Of a DNA stretch of 9,804 nucleotides, positions 1 to 7,715 are shown one piece after another; the first letter of the stretch is position 1; each line of letters begins with the position of its first letter. The stretch is from a bacterium. GTDB taxonomy: Bacteria; Verrucomicrobiota; Verrucomicrobiia; Limisphaerales; UBA11358. The notes beneath the pieces were generated by a model. The model saw nothing but the letters and a program-made list of their open reading frames with translations, made no database searches and was not told the origin of the DNA. The stretch spans positions 1 through 9,804 of the forward strand of contig JAJXXI010000454.1 of NCBI GenBank assembly GCA_021781185.1, given 5' to 3'. Position numbers and translations under genes: made by a program.

Positions 1-222
1 GGCTGCTTCGCCGGCGAAGACCTCCATCCAGGCAATTTTGCGTTTGCCGCCGTAGGCTTTTTCCACCGCCGCATTCATGACGCGGACGCTGGAAGCCCAG
101 ATGTCCGGCCCGGTGCCGTCGCCGCGGATGAAGGGGACGATGGGATTGGGCGGCACGGCGAGCTTGCCGTTTTGAATTGAGATTTTCCCGCCAGCGGGAA
201 CAGTGCATGTGGTATAGGCCAT
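1..222 (-). CDS. icd: Isocitrate dehydrogenase, NADP-type, N-terminal part (runs off left edge)
   Basis: The 74 visible codons read from an ATG at 222 to the window edge and match the N-terminus of the E. coli-type homodimeric NADP isocitrate dehydrogenase. This TCA-cycle enzyme decarboxylates isocitrate to 2-oxoglutarate in the cytoplasm. Recognisable pieces are [20 protein letters not shown] (residues 11-30), [12 protein letters not shown] (31-42, the nucleotide-fold GDG motif near the N-terminus) and [20 protein letters not shown] (50-69), which parallels the E. coli AAVEKAYKGERKISWMEIY region. The catalytic residues lie further left, outside the window. A GAGGAAGGA stretch occurs upstream but ends about 21 nt before the ATG, too far for normal Shine-Dalgarno pairing; a TTTT run sits 4 nt before the ATG. 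The gene is divergent from the sensor kinase gene. Family identity is secure; only completeness is unknown. Confidence 0.93.
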   Translation of the reverse strand, partial: MAYTTCTVPAGGKISIQNGKLAVPPNPIVPFIRGDGTGPDIWASSVRVMNAAVEKAYGGKRKIAWMEVFAGEAA

Positions 223-304
223 AATTAAAATTCGGTTAACAATTCCTTCCTCAAGATGAAACTGCCGGACGCGTGGAAAATCAAGGAAAGAAACGGCGAA
301 TGGG

Positions 305-328
305 CTGGGAACCCACAAACGGTCCCAG
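305..328. repeat. Short bulged hairpin in the icd leader
   Basis: CTGGG (305-309) and ACC (311-313) pair with GGT (321-323) and CCCAG (324-328). This gives 8 base pairs with A310 bulged and a 7-nt loop. It lies 83-106 bp upstream of the icd start, so it could be in the icd 5' leader or be an operator-like site. It has no flanking T-tract, which argues against a terminator. A role is not demonstrable from the sequence. Confidence 0.35.
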
Positions 329-436
329 AATCGGCAAAATTGGGCCGGTCGGATCCGCCCGGCAGTCGGACATCCGAATCAATTATCCATGCACGGATGC
401 CAGGAGCCGGGCGATGAGAGTTTGCTGCGACAGGAA

Positions 437-466
437 TGGCCAAGCAGCCGTCATCACGTTTATACT
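437..466 (+). promoter_or_regulatory. Candidate sigma70-type promoter for the sensor kinase operon
   Basis: TGGCCA (437-442, 4 of 6 to TTGACA) is followed after 18 nt by TATACT (461-466, 5 of 6 to TATAAT). Transcription would begin near 473 and read into the kinase gene. If so, the upstream in-frame ATG at 436 would not be in the transcript, which supports the start at 508. This is consensus matching by eye in a phylum whose promoters are poorly characterised. Confidence 0.4.
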
Positions 467-493
467 GTCTCCGCAACCCGGTTCGAGCCTACA

Positions 494-507
494 TTTTTTT
501 GCAAGCC
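494..507 (+). promoter_or_regulatory. T-run translation leader deciding the sensor kinase start
   Basis: Seven consecutive T (494-500) stand 7 nt before the ATG at 508, with no Shine-Dalgarno. The same arrangement, TTTT 3-5 nt before the ATG, is seen in front of icd, xseB and xseA. I used this shared layout to prefer ATG 508 over ATG 436 (no T-run, only an AGGA abutting the ATG) and over the in-frame TTG at 553 (GGAG at 541-544, 8 nt upstream). Confidence 0.4.
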
Positions 508-3500
508 ATGAACCAGCCACAGCCAGATGCCGGCGTTTCGGGAGCAGGACCATTGGGTAAAATCGTCCTGCGCCGGACGTGTTTGCGCGTGCTCTTGTCC
601 GGTCTGGTGGCGTCGCAACTGCTGCTGGCCGTCAGCGGATTTGCCCTGAATCCGTCCCGGTCCATTTTTCAATACAACTGCCAGACCTGGAGTCGTCAGA
701 ATGGTCTGCCGGCCGGCAAGATTAACTGCGTCACCCAGTCCAAAGACGGCTACATCTGGCTCGGCACGCAGAAGGGGCTGGTCCGTTTTGACGGGCTTGG
801 TTTCAAGGTGATCCCCATTGATCTGGCCCAAAACAGCGGGCAGGAGGTGCGGTCGTTGACCCCGGCGGCCAACGGCGGAATTTTTTTCGCCATCAACGCC
901 GGCGGGTTTGGCAGCTACGCCGGGCGGAAGTTCGCCGCAATCGGCGATGAGCGCTGGGCGCGGCCGGACATGAATGCAACCACGATCCTGCAGGCGCGGG
1001 ACGGGGCGCTTTGGATGGGGGAAGAACTGGGGTTCGGCCGGTGGGTGAACGGCAGGCCGGGAGAGAGTCTGTTCGATGAGGCCACCACCGGACCGGTCCT
1101 GTCCATTTATGAAGATCCGTCAGGGCGCGTCTGGCTGGGCACGGCTCAGCATGGGTTGTTTTATTGGGCCGATGGCAAGCTGGTCCGGTTCCCGGACGAT
1201 CAGTTGAAAAAACACAACATTTATGCGGTGGCGATGGATGCGGAAAATCAAATCTGGCTGGGAACGGAAGATGGATTGCTCTGCTACACCAACGGGCGGG
1301 CCAAGACCATTCCGCCCATCTACACGGAAGTCACAGCCTTGCTGGTGGACCGCCACGGAACCCTCTGGGTGGGCACCAGTGGCAGTGGACTGGCCCGCTA
1401 CCAAAACGACGCGTTTACCTGCCTCAGAAAAACCGACGGCTTGGTTAGCGATTATGTCACCTCACTCTTCGAGGACGCCGAGGGGAGCCTGTGGGTGGGC
1501 ACCCGGCGCGGGTTGAACCAGTTGACGGATGTGGAATTTCCCATCGTTTCGAGCAAGGACGGGATATGCGAGGGATCCGTCCACTCGGTGGTCGCCTCAT
1601 CCGAGGGCGGACTGTGGCTCACCACGGACACCGGTCTTTCGTATTTTAATGGCCAAACCGCCACGAATTTCACCCAGGCAGCCCTGTTTCCCAATCCGTA
1701 TGTCAAACTGGGGTTTGAAGGCAGCAATGGCGACGTTTATCTGGTGGATGGAGACAAAAACATTGATGTGCTTTCCCATGGCGCACTGGCGAGAAGATAT
1801 GTGAACCAGGCCTGGCCCTCGGCGTTTGCCGAAGATTCGAACAGCGTTCTGGTGGCGGTGGGCACGGGCCAGTCGCTGTTTCGTCTCCAGGTGGACGGGT
1901 TGCACCCTTATCAGTATCGGGATGGATTGCAGCCGGCTTTTTACTGGATCAACAACCTCTGCGTGGCCCGGGACGGGGCAATCTGGGTGGCCAGCAAGGA
2001 CGGCATCTTTCGCATTCAGAACGGACGTTTCAGAAGCTGGTCGGTTTTGGATGGTCTGCCGAATGCGGATGTCCTGTGTCTCTGCGAAGATGCAGATGGT
2101 TGCATGTGGGCCGGTTCTGTGGGCGGCTTGACGCGGATCAAGGACGGCAAGCTGGCGAACATACCGCTGGAGAAGGATCATCACGAGGATGCGGTGGATG
2201 CCATCGTCCCCGATCTGCATGGTGATTTTTGGATCTCCACCGGACACGGTTTTCTGCGGGTCAGCCGCCGGAATCTGGATGATTTTGCCGATGGCCAGAC
2301 CAACCAGATTCAAACCGTCCTCTATGATGGCTTGGAATCCGTAAAATCCACAGATCGGACCGATCAGGAGAATTCCGGCTGCCGGACGCTGGACGGCCGC
2401 ATCTGGTTTCCCAGTCCTTGGGGAGTGGTGATGATTGATCCCACGAATATTCCGGCCAATCCGCTCGCGCCGCCCGTGCATATTGACCGCCTGCTCGTCA
2501 ACGGCCGCGAAGTGTCCCGGAGCGGGCCCGTCGTGTTGCCGCCCGGCAAAGATGAGATTGAGTTCACCTTCAGCGTGTTGAGTTTCATCGCGCCGCAAGA
2601 GTTGCCGTGCCGGTATCAACTCAAAGGTTACGACACCGATTGGCTGGAAACGCGGGAACCGCGGGCCGCCATCTACAACAACCTCAAGCCGGGCGTTTAC
2701 ACGCTGCATGTGATCGCCGCCAACGCCGATGGTGTTTGGAACCGGAAGGGGGATTCGCTGACGATCAAATTGCTGCCGCACTTTTATCAGACTGTCTGGT
2801 TTTACCTGGTTGAAGCCGGGCTGGTGCTGGCCCTGCTCGGCGGCATTTATGGGTGGCGTGTCCGGCATCTGCGGACCCGGTCGCGGGAGTTGCAGGCGGC
2901 CCGTGACCGCTTGGAAGCCGAAGTGAACCATCGGACGTCGGAACTGGCTGCCGCTGTCGCTTCGCTTCAGCGCGAAATGGAACAGCACAAGCATACCGCC
3001 GTTGCCTTGAAGGAGCGGACCCGTGCACTCGAGGGCGAAATCGAGGAGCGCAAGCAGATTCAACTGGAAGTGGAGCGCGTCCACCGGCAACTGCTGGAAA
3101 TTTCGCGGCAGGCGGGCATGGCGGAAGTGGCCTCGAACGTCCTGCACAACGTGGGCAACGTGCTCAACAGCGTCAATGTCTCGGCGGCACTGGTCGCGGA
3201 AGGCGCCCGGAAATCGCGGGTTTCCTATCTGGACAAGGTGGTCAGGCTGCTCAACGAACACGCGACGGATCTGGGCGCATTCATGACGGGCGATCCCAAA
3301 GGCCGGCAACTGCCCGGATATTTGAGCCAACTGGCCGCCCAACTGAACCGGGAACAACAGCGGGCCATCGAGGAACTGGAGCTGCTGCGGAAGAACATCG
3401 AGCACATCAAGGACATTGTGGCGATGCAACAGGGCTACGCAAAAGTTTCCGGCATTGCGGAAACCGTCGAGATCACCGGTCTGGTGGAGGACGCCCTGCG

Positions 3501-3927
3501 CATGAACGCCGGCGCGCTGGCCCGTCATGAGGTGGCACTGGTCCGGGAATACGCCGAGGTGCCGCCGGTGACCATCGAGAAACACAAGGTGCTGCAAATA
3601 CTCGTAAATTTGATCCGGAACGCGAAGTATGCGTGCGAGGAATCGGGCCGGCCGGACAAGCAGGTGACGGTGAAGGTTTCCCGGACGGCAACCGGAGTGC
3701 GAATCACGGTGGAGGACAATGGCATCGGGATTCCACCGGAAAACCTGGGCCGGATTTTCAACCATGGGTTCACCACGCGCCGCAGCGGCCACGGTTTTGG
3801 CCTGCACAGCGGCGCTCTCGCGGCCCGGGAACTGGGGGGTGTTCTGACCGTCCGCAGTGAAGGGCTTGGGCGAGGAGCAACTTTTGACCTTGAACTGCCA
3901 CTGCAACCGCCAAAGACTGACGTATGA
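508..3927 (+). CDS. Membrane-bound sensor histidine kinase with 14-blade (double) beta-propeller and Y_Y_Y sensor
   Basis: The 1139-residue protein is predicted to sense an extracytoplasmic ligand and phosphorylate a receiver domain. Residues 18-46 form a signal peptide (basic KIVLRRTCLR, hydrophobic core, GFA before LN). Fourteen propeller repeats of the IWLGT..GL type follow. The aromatic or core residue of each is near 84, 126, 169, 209, 250, 287, 329, 370, 411, 448, 493, 534, 575 and 633, which fits two seven-bladed Reg_prop propellers as in Bacteroides HTCS sensors. A Y_Y_Y domain (about 652-762, with CRYQLKGYDTDWLE) leads to one membrane helix (about 764-783) and a coiled coil (about 785-870). 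The kinase core has H880 in VLHNVGNVLNS, N-box NLIRNAKYA (N1038), DNGIGI (1070-1075) and GHGFGL (1094-1099). There is no receiver or DNA-binding domain. Its stop overlaps the next gene's ATG by 4 bp (ATGA). Alternative starts are 436 and TTG 553. Confidence 0.9.
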   Translation: MNQPQPDAGVSGAGPLGKIVLRRTCLRVLLSGLVASQLLLAVSGFALNPSRSIFQYNCQTWSRQNGLPAGKINCVTQSKDGYIWLGTQKGLVRFDGLGFKVIPIDLAQNSGQEVRSLTPAANGGIFFAINAGGFGSYAGRKFAAIGDERWARPDMNATTILQARDGALWMGEELGFGRWVNGRPGESLFDEATTGPVLSIYEDPSGRVWLGTAQHGLFYWADGKLVRFPDDQLKKHNIYAVAMDAENQIWLGTEDGLLCYTNGRAKTIPPIYTEVTALLVDRHGTLWVGTSGSGLARYQNDAFTCLRKTDGLVSDYVTSLFEDAEGSLWVGTRRGLNQLTDVEFPIVSSKDGICEGSVHSVVASSEGGLWLTTDTGLSYFNGQTATNFTQAALFPNPYVKLGFEGSNGDVYLVDGDKNIDVLSHGALARRYVNQAWPSAFAEDSNSVLVAVGTGQSLFRLQVDGLHPYQYRDGLQPAFYWINNLCVARDGAIWVASKDGIFRIQNGRFRSWSVLDGLPNADVLCLCEDADGCMWAGSVGGLTRIKDGKLANIPLEKDHHEDAVDAIVPDLHGDFWISTGHGFLRVSRRNLDDFADGQTNQIQTVLYDGLESVKSTDRTDQENSGCRTLDGRIWFPSPWGVVMIDPTNIPANPLAPPVHIDRLLVNGREVSRSGPVVLPPGKDEIEFTFSVLSFIAPQELPCRYQLKGYDTDWLETREPRAAIYNNLKPGVYTLHVIAANADGVWNRKGDSLTIKLLPHFYQTVWFYLVEAGLVLALLGGIYGWRVRHLRTRSRELQAARDRLEAEVNHRTSELAAAVASLQREMEQHKHTAVALKERTRALEGEIEERKQIQLEVERVHRQLLEISRQAGMAEVASNVLHNVGNVLNSVNVSAALVAEGARKSRVSYLDKVVRLLNEHATDLGAFMTGDPKGRQLPGYLSQLAAQLNREQQRAIEELELLRKNIEHIKDIVAMQQGYAKVSGIAETVEITGLVEDALRMNAGALARHEVALVREYAEVPPVTIEKHKVLQILVNLIRNAKYACEESGRPDKQVTVKVSRTATGVRITVEDNGIGIPPENLGRIFNHGFTTRRSGHGFGLHSGALAARELGGVLTVRSEGLGRGATFDLELPLQPPKTDV

Positions 3928-5720
3928 CTGATTCCGCGTTTCCCAGCAAAAATCGCATTCTGGTGATTGATGACAATCCCGCGATTCACGCCGATTTCAG
4001 GAAAATTTTGAAAGGTCCGGATGAGCTTTCCGCTGGTTTGGACCGGGCCGGGGCGGAGCTGTTTGGCGAGACGCCGCGCCGGGTTCAACCTGCCGGCTTT
4101 GAGGTGGATTCGGCCCACAGCGGGGAAGAGGGCCTCGTCCTGGTGCGCAAAGCCCAGACTGCCGGCAGCCCGTATGCGCTGGCATTTGTGGATGTGCGCA
4201 TGACGCGGGGCTGGAATGGCATCGAGACCGCCGCCCGCATTTTTCAGAGCGATGCTGACATGCAAATCGTCATCTGCACCGCCTACTCCGATTATTCGTG
4301 GGAGCAGATCATCGAAAAACTCGGTCATAGCGACCGCCTGGTCATCCTTAAAAAACCGTTTGATACCGTCGAAGTGCTGCAATTGGCGCATGCGCTGACC
4401 GAGAAATGGCGGCTGGCGTTGGAAGCCCGGGCCCGGATGGATCAACTGGAAAAGATGGTGGCCGGCCGGACGCAGGAACTGCATGCCGCCAACGAACAGT
4501 TGAAAGTTGAAATGGCGGAACGCGCCCACGCGGAAGAGTCCCTGCGGCAGTCGCAAAAAATGGAGGCGGTGGGCCAGCTTGCCGGCGGCATCGCCCATGA
4601 TTTCAACAATCTGCTCACGGTCATCCGCGGCTATGTGCAATACCTGAAAATGGAAATCCCGCCGAAGGACGGCGTGAAGGAGGCCTTGCATGAGATTGAT
4701 GTGGCCGCCGAACGCGCCGCCACGCTGACCTCGCAAATGCTGATGTTCAGCCGGAAAAAACTGCTCCAGCCGCGCTCCTTGGACTTGAACGAACTGGTCA
4801 CCCAGCTCGGTTCGATGCTGCACCGGCTGCTCGGCGAGAACATCGCGATGGAGATCCAGACCGTCGGCGTCCCCTTGTTCACCCATGCCGACCCGGTCAT
4901 GATTGAAATGGTGATCTTGAACCTGGCGTTGAACGCCCGCGACGCCATGCCGCAAGGCGGCCGGTTGTTGATGCAAACGGCCGGCATGGAGATCAAAGCG
5001 GAAGATTGCCGGCGCAATCCCAAGGCGCGGCCCGGAATGTTCGCCAGCATCAGTGTGGTGGACAATGGCTCCGGCATCGCCCCCGAGATTTTGCCACGTA
5101 TATTTGAGCCGTTTTTTACCACTAAGGAAGTCGGCAAAGGCACCGGCCTCGGTCTGGCCACCGTCTATGGCGTGGTGAATCAGCATGGCGGCTGGACCGA
5201 AGTGGAGAGCACCGTGGGACAGGGCGCCACTTTCACGGTGTTTTTGCCGATGCTCGCCATGCAACCCGGCCTGGCTTCATCCTCCACGATGAAGGCTGTT
5301 GTCGTTGGGGGAACGGAAACCATCCTGCTCGTGGAAGATGAATCCGCCCTGCGCTCACTGACCCGGATGGTTTTGCAGCGACAGGGCTATTGCGTTCTCG
5401 AAGCGGCTTCCGGCGCCGAAGCACTGGCCGTCTGGGACCAGCAGCGCACGAAAATCGACCTGATCCTGACCGACATGATGATGCCGGGGAAAGTCTCCGG
5501 CCGCGAACTGGTGGAAAAAATTCTGGCTGAAACCCCGGACCTGAAAGTGGTTTATACCACCGGTTACAGCGTGGATACCGTCTGCCCGGATATCTCCTTG
5601 AGTGATGGGTTTAATTTTCTGCAAAAGCCCTATCATCCTGACAAACTGATTCAGACAGTGCGTTGCCGGCTGGATCAGGCGTTTCCCGCCCCGGGTCAAT
5701 CCGGGCCGGCGGAAAACTGA
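3924..5720 (+). CDS. Hybrid histidine kinase, REC-HisKA-HATPase-REC
   Basis: The 598-residue soluble protein has two receivers flanking a kinase. REC1 (about 10-150) has the acidic pair D16-D17, phosphoacceptor D90 in FVDVRM, T119 and K144 (KKP). It carries a roughly 30-residue insertion after the first helix and belongs to the family with IHxDF and GWxGIET signatures; the usual MPPGWDG is MTRGWNG here. A coiled coil (about 163-210) precedes HisKA with H225 (IAHDFNNLL). HATPase_c shows N337 ([10 protein letters not shown]), DNGSGI (380-385), FEPFFTTK (394-401) and GTGLGL (406-411). REC2 (about 465-585) has E471-D472, D517 in TDMMMP, T545-T546 and K568. No membrane segment or DNA-binding domain is present. 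Because it is translationally coupled to the sensor kinase, it is the obvious phosphoryl recipient, with REC1 likely the acceptor and REC2 an internal partner or sink. That order is inference. No Shine-Dalgarno precedes the ATG. Confidence 0.93.
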   Translation: MTDSAFPSKNRILVIDDNPAIHADFRKILKGPDELSAGLDRAGAELFGETPRRVQPAGFEVDSAHSGEEGLVLVRKAQTAGSPYALAFVDVRMTRGWNGIETAARIFQSDADMQIVICTAYSDYSWEQIIEKLGHSDRLVILKKPFDTVEVLQLAHALTEKWRLALEARARMDQLEKMVAGRTQELHAANEQLKVEMAERAHAEESLRQSQKMEAVGQLAGGIAHDFNNLLTVIRGYVQYLKMEIPPKDGVKEALHEIDVAAERAATLTSQMLMFSRKKLLQPRSLDLNELVTQLGSMLHRLLGENIAMEIQTVGVPLFTHADPVMIEMVILNLALNARDAMPQGGRLLMQTAGMEIKAEDCRRNPKARPGMFASISVVDNGSGIAPEILPRIFEPFFTTKEVGKGTGLGLATVYGVVNQHGGWTEVESTVGQGATFTVFLPMLAMQPGLASSSTMKAVVVGGTETILLVEDESALRSLTRMVLQRQGYCVLEAASGAEALAVWDQQRTKIDLILTDMMMPGKVSGRELVEKILAETPDLKVVYTTGYSVDTVCPDISLSDGFNFLQKPYHPDKLIQTVRCRLDQAFPAPGQSGPAEN

Positions 5721-5723
5721 CCT

Positions 5724-7712
5724 TCAGGCCATTCCAACGAGCTTGGAGGCTCCCGCCGGTGAATCTCCCAAACGGGCTTTTACCTGCGCAACCGTGTTTT
5801 CAACGGACAGGCCGTATTTCGCGCGCAGTTCGTCCTGCGTGCTGGCGTGTTCGATGAACTGGTCGGGCCAGCCAATCCGCACGACCGGTGTGGTCACGGC
5901 CTTCTCGCTGAATAATTCCAGCACCGCCGAGCCGTAGCCCCCCATGAGAACATGGTCTTCCAGCGTCACAATCAATTCCGCCTCGCGGCCGAATTTCTCG
6001 TGGACTTCGGCATCAATCGGCTTGGTGAAACGCGGATTGATGACCGCGACGTCGAAACCGTCCGCCGCGAGCAGCGTGGCCGCCCGGCGGGCGATGGCAT
6101 TCATCGGTCCGAGACCGAACAGCGCCACTTTCTGTTTGCCGTTGCCGGCGAAGTTTTGCTGCACCAGTGCTTTGCCAACCCCGATCAGTTGCGGTTCATC
6201 TTTTACCGGCACCCCTTCGGCCGTGCCGCGCGGGTAGCGGATGAAGGTCGGATGATTCACTTTGGTGGCCGTGAACATCATGTCCGCCAGCTCGTCCTCG
6301 TTGGCCGGGGCCATGGCAACGACGTTCGGAAAACAGCGCAGGTAGGAAATGTCGAAGATGCCGTGATGCGTCGGGCCGTCATTGGCCGAGAGACCGGCGC
6401 GGTCCATGCAGAAAGTCACCGGCAAATCCTGGAGGCAGACGTCGTGATGAATGCAGTCGTAGGCCCGCTGGAGGAAGCTGGAATAGATTGCCACCACCGG
6501 ACGCAGCCCCATCGTCGCCATGCCGGCGGCGAAAATGACGCCATGCTCTTCCGCGATGCCCACGTCGTAATAACGATCCGGCATCGCCTTTTCGAGATGT
6601 TTCATGCCTGTGCCGCTGGGCATGGCTGCCGTGATGCCGACGATGGCCGCGTTGTTTTTCGCGAGCTTCACCACCGTTTGGCCCATGACGTCCTGATACA
6701 TGGGCGGGGTGCCGGGCCGGGCCGGGGCCGTTTCGCCCGTCTGGGCGTTGTAGGGTCCGAGACCGTGAAATTTTTCCGGCTGCTTCAGCGCGGCTTCAAA
6801 ACCTTTGCCCTTCTGCGTCAGCACGTGAATGACAATCGGGTGGTCGCACGTTTTGGCGAATTCCAGCGTGCTGATGAGCAGCGGCAAATCGTGGCCGTCA
6901 ATCGGGCCGAGATAGCGCATGCCCATTTCCTCAAACAGCACGGGCGAACCGTGGCCGCCGCGTCCGTCGGATTCCACCAGGCTGGTGGTGGGCTGCAAAC
7001 CCACGCCGGTCAGCGCACCCTTGAGGCCACCCTCGGCGCGGTGGGCCAGTTTCAGCGCCAGTTCGCCCTTGGGCAGGCGGCGGACGAATCCTTCAAAATC
7101 CTTTGAAATCTGGTTGTAGCGCGGATTGGTAATAAGCTTGTTCAGGTAGCCGGAAATCGCGCCGACGTTCTTGGCGATGCTCCATTCGTTGTCATTGAGG
7201 ATGCCGATGAACTTTTTCGTCGTGTGGCCGATGTTGTTCAGCGCTTCAAAGGAGATGCCGTTGGTCAGCGCCGCGTCGCCGAAGATGCAGACGACGTTTT
7301 CATCCGTGCCGTGCTGGTCACGCGCCGCCGCCATGCCGAGCGCGGCGGACAATGCCGTGCCCGCGTGGCCGGCACCAAAACAGTCGTGTTCGCTCTCCGT
7401 CCGCAACGCAAAGCCGTTCAGGCCGCCGGTCTGGCGGATGGTGCGGAAACGGATTTTGCGCCCGGTCAAAATTTTGTGGACATACACCTGATGGCTCACG
7501 TCCCAGACAAATTTGTCCTTGGGCGTGGTGAAAACCTTGTGCAGGGCGATGGAAAGCTCCACCACGCCGAGGTTGGGGCCGACATGGCCGCCGCCCTTGG
7601 CCAATCCTTCGATCAATTCAGAGCGGATTTCACCGGCGAGTTCCTGCAATTGCGGCACCGAAAGCATTTTCACATGCTCCGGTCCGTCCACCATGTCCAA
7701 GTAACGACTCAT
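5724..7712 (-). CDS. dxs: 1-deoxy-D-xylulose-5-phosphate synthase
   Basis: This 662-residue cytoplasmic enzyme condenses pyruvate and glyceraldehyde 3-phosphate, using thiamine diphosphate, to start the MEP isoprenoid pathway; the product also feeds thiamine and pyridoxal synthesis. Visible motifs are GGHVGPNLGVVEL with H43, WDVSHQVYVHK (70-80), GAGHAGTALSAALG (113-126), the ThDP/Mg motif GDA (145-147) to NDN (173-175), LGPIDGHD (268-275), H316 in FHGLGP, E388 in AEEH (the catalytic Glu of the family), DRAGLSANDGPTHHG (437-451) and RYPRG. Departures from the usual form are GDG to GDA, AEQH to AEEH and a changed GHSSTS segment. An extra segment of about 21 residues (235-255) has no counterpart in the family and is encoded by a palindromic stretch (see 6948-7010). 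It starts 3 nt after xseB, so translation is probably coupled. Its stop is 3 bp from the convergent kinase stop. Confidence 0.96.
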   Translation of the reverse strand: MSRYLDMVDGPEHVKMLSVPQLQELAGEIRSELIEGLAKGGGHVGPNLGVVELSIALHKVFTTPKDKFVWDVSHQVYVHKILTGRKIRFRTIRQTGGLNGFALRTESEHDCFGAGHAGTALSAALGMAAARDQHGTDENVVCIFGDAALTNGISFEALNNIGHTTKKFIGILNDNEWSIAKNVGAISGYLNKLITNPRYNQISKDFEGFVRRLPKGELALKLAHRAEGGLKGALTGVGLQPTTSLVESDGRGGHGSPVLFEEMGMRYLGPIDGHDLPLLISTLEFAKTCDHPIVIHVLTQKGKGFEAALKQPEKFHGLGPYNAQTGETAPARPGTPPMYQDVMGQTVVKLAKNNAAIVGITAAMPSGTGMKHLEKAMPDRYYDVGIAEEHGVIFAAGMATMGLRPVVAIYSSFLQRAYDCIHHDVCLQDLPVTFCMDRAGLSANDGPTHHGIFDISYLRCFPNVVAMAPANEDELADMMFTATKVNHPTFIRYPRGTAEGVPVKDEPQLIGVGKALVQQNFAGNGKQKVALFGLGPMNAIARRAATLLAADGFDVAVINPRFTKPIDAEVHEKFGREAELIVTLEDHVLMGGYGSAVLELFSEKAVTTPVVRIGWPDQFIEHASTQDELRAKYGLSVENTVAQVKARLGDSPAGASKLVGMA
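6948..7010. repeat. Putative in-frame palindromic insertion within dxs
   Basis: Residues 235-255 of Dxs (TGVGLQPTTSLVESDGRGGHG) fall between LKGAL and SPVLFEEMG, where other Dxs proteins have almost no linker. The 63 coding nt are strongly self-complementary. CCACCAG (6974-6980) and CTGGTGG (6982-6988) form a perfect 7-bp palindrome about one base. GTGGG (6988-6992) can alternatively pair with CCCAC (7000-7004). The ends pair as ACC/GTGG (6948-6954) with CCAC (7001-7004) and GGT (7008-7010). Its length is a multiple of three and it lacks stops in the dxs frame. I infer a small inserted palindromic element; the boundaries are estimated from protein comparison by memory. Confidence 0.5.
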
Positions 7713-7715
7713 ATT

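Larger units (their letters stand above)
223..507. other. Divergent intergenic region between icd and the sensor kinase gene
   Basis: This 285-bp stretch separates two divergently transcribed genes and must hold promoters for both. Rightward, I see one reasonable sigma70-like candidate (437-466). Leftward, for icd, I find no convincing -35/-10 pair. A bulged hairpin lies at 305-328, and a run of repeated CGGATCCG / CGGACATCCG-type half-sites lies at 346-377. No RNA gene, and no coding frame with recognisable protein similarity, was found. Short open frames cross it in several directions but look like chance. Confidence 0.6.

Noticed and set aside
241..252. GAGGAAGGA (minus strand) as the icd ribosome binding site
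   Set aside because: It ends about 21 nt before the ATG, and no in-frame alternative start lies at a usable distance.
541..555. GGAG plus TTG 553 as the preferred sensor kinase start
   Set aside because: Spacing is good, but none of the other genes here has a well-placed Shine-Dalgarno and TTG is a weaker start; kept only as an alternative to ATG 508.
1597..3906. 769-codon open frame on the minus strand opposite the sensor kinase
   Set aside because: It is antisense to a gene with clear propeller and kinase motifs. Its translation is rich in His, Gln, Arg and Pro with no domain signature, as expected of a shadow frame in GC-rich DNA.
3525..5264. 579-codon minus-strand open frame opposite the hybrid kinase
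   Set aside because: Shadow frame of the well-supported REC-HisKA-HATPase-REC gene; no recognisable motif and biased composition.
5686..5712. Hairpin (CCGCC-CCGG / CCGG-GGCGG, 3-nt bulge) just before the hybrid kinase stop, as a terminator
   Set aside because: Neither strand has a T-tract after it, and it is inside coding sequence; ordinary GC-rich self-complementarity is sufficient.
5952..7106. 384-codon plus-strand open frame opposite dxs
   Set aside because: Antisense to an unambiguous Dxs; translation is His/Arg-rich without motifs.
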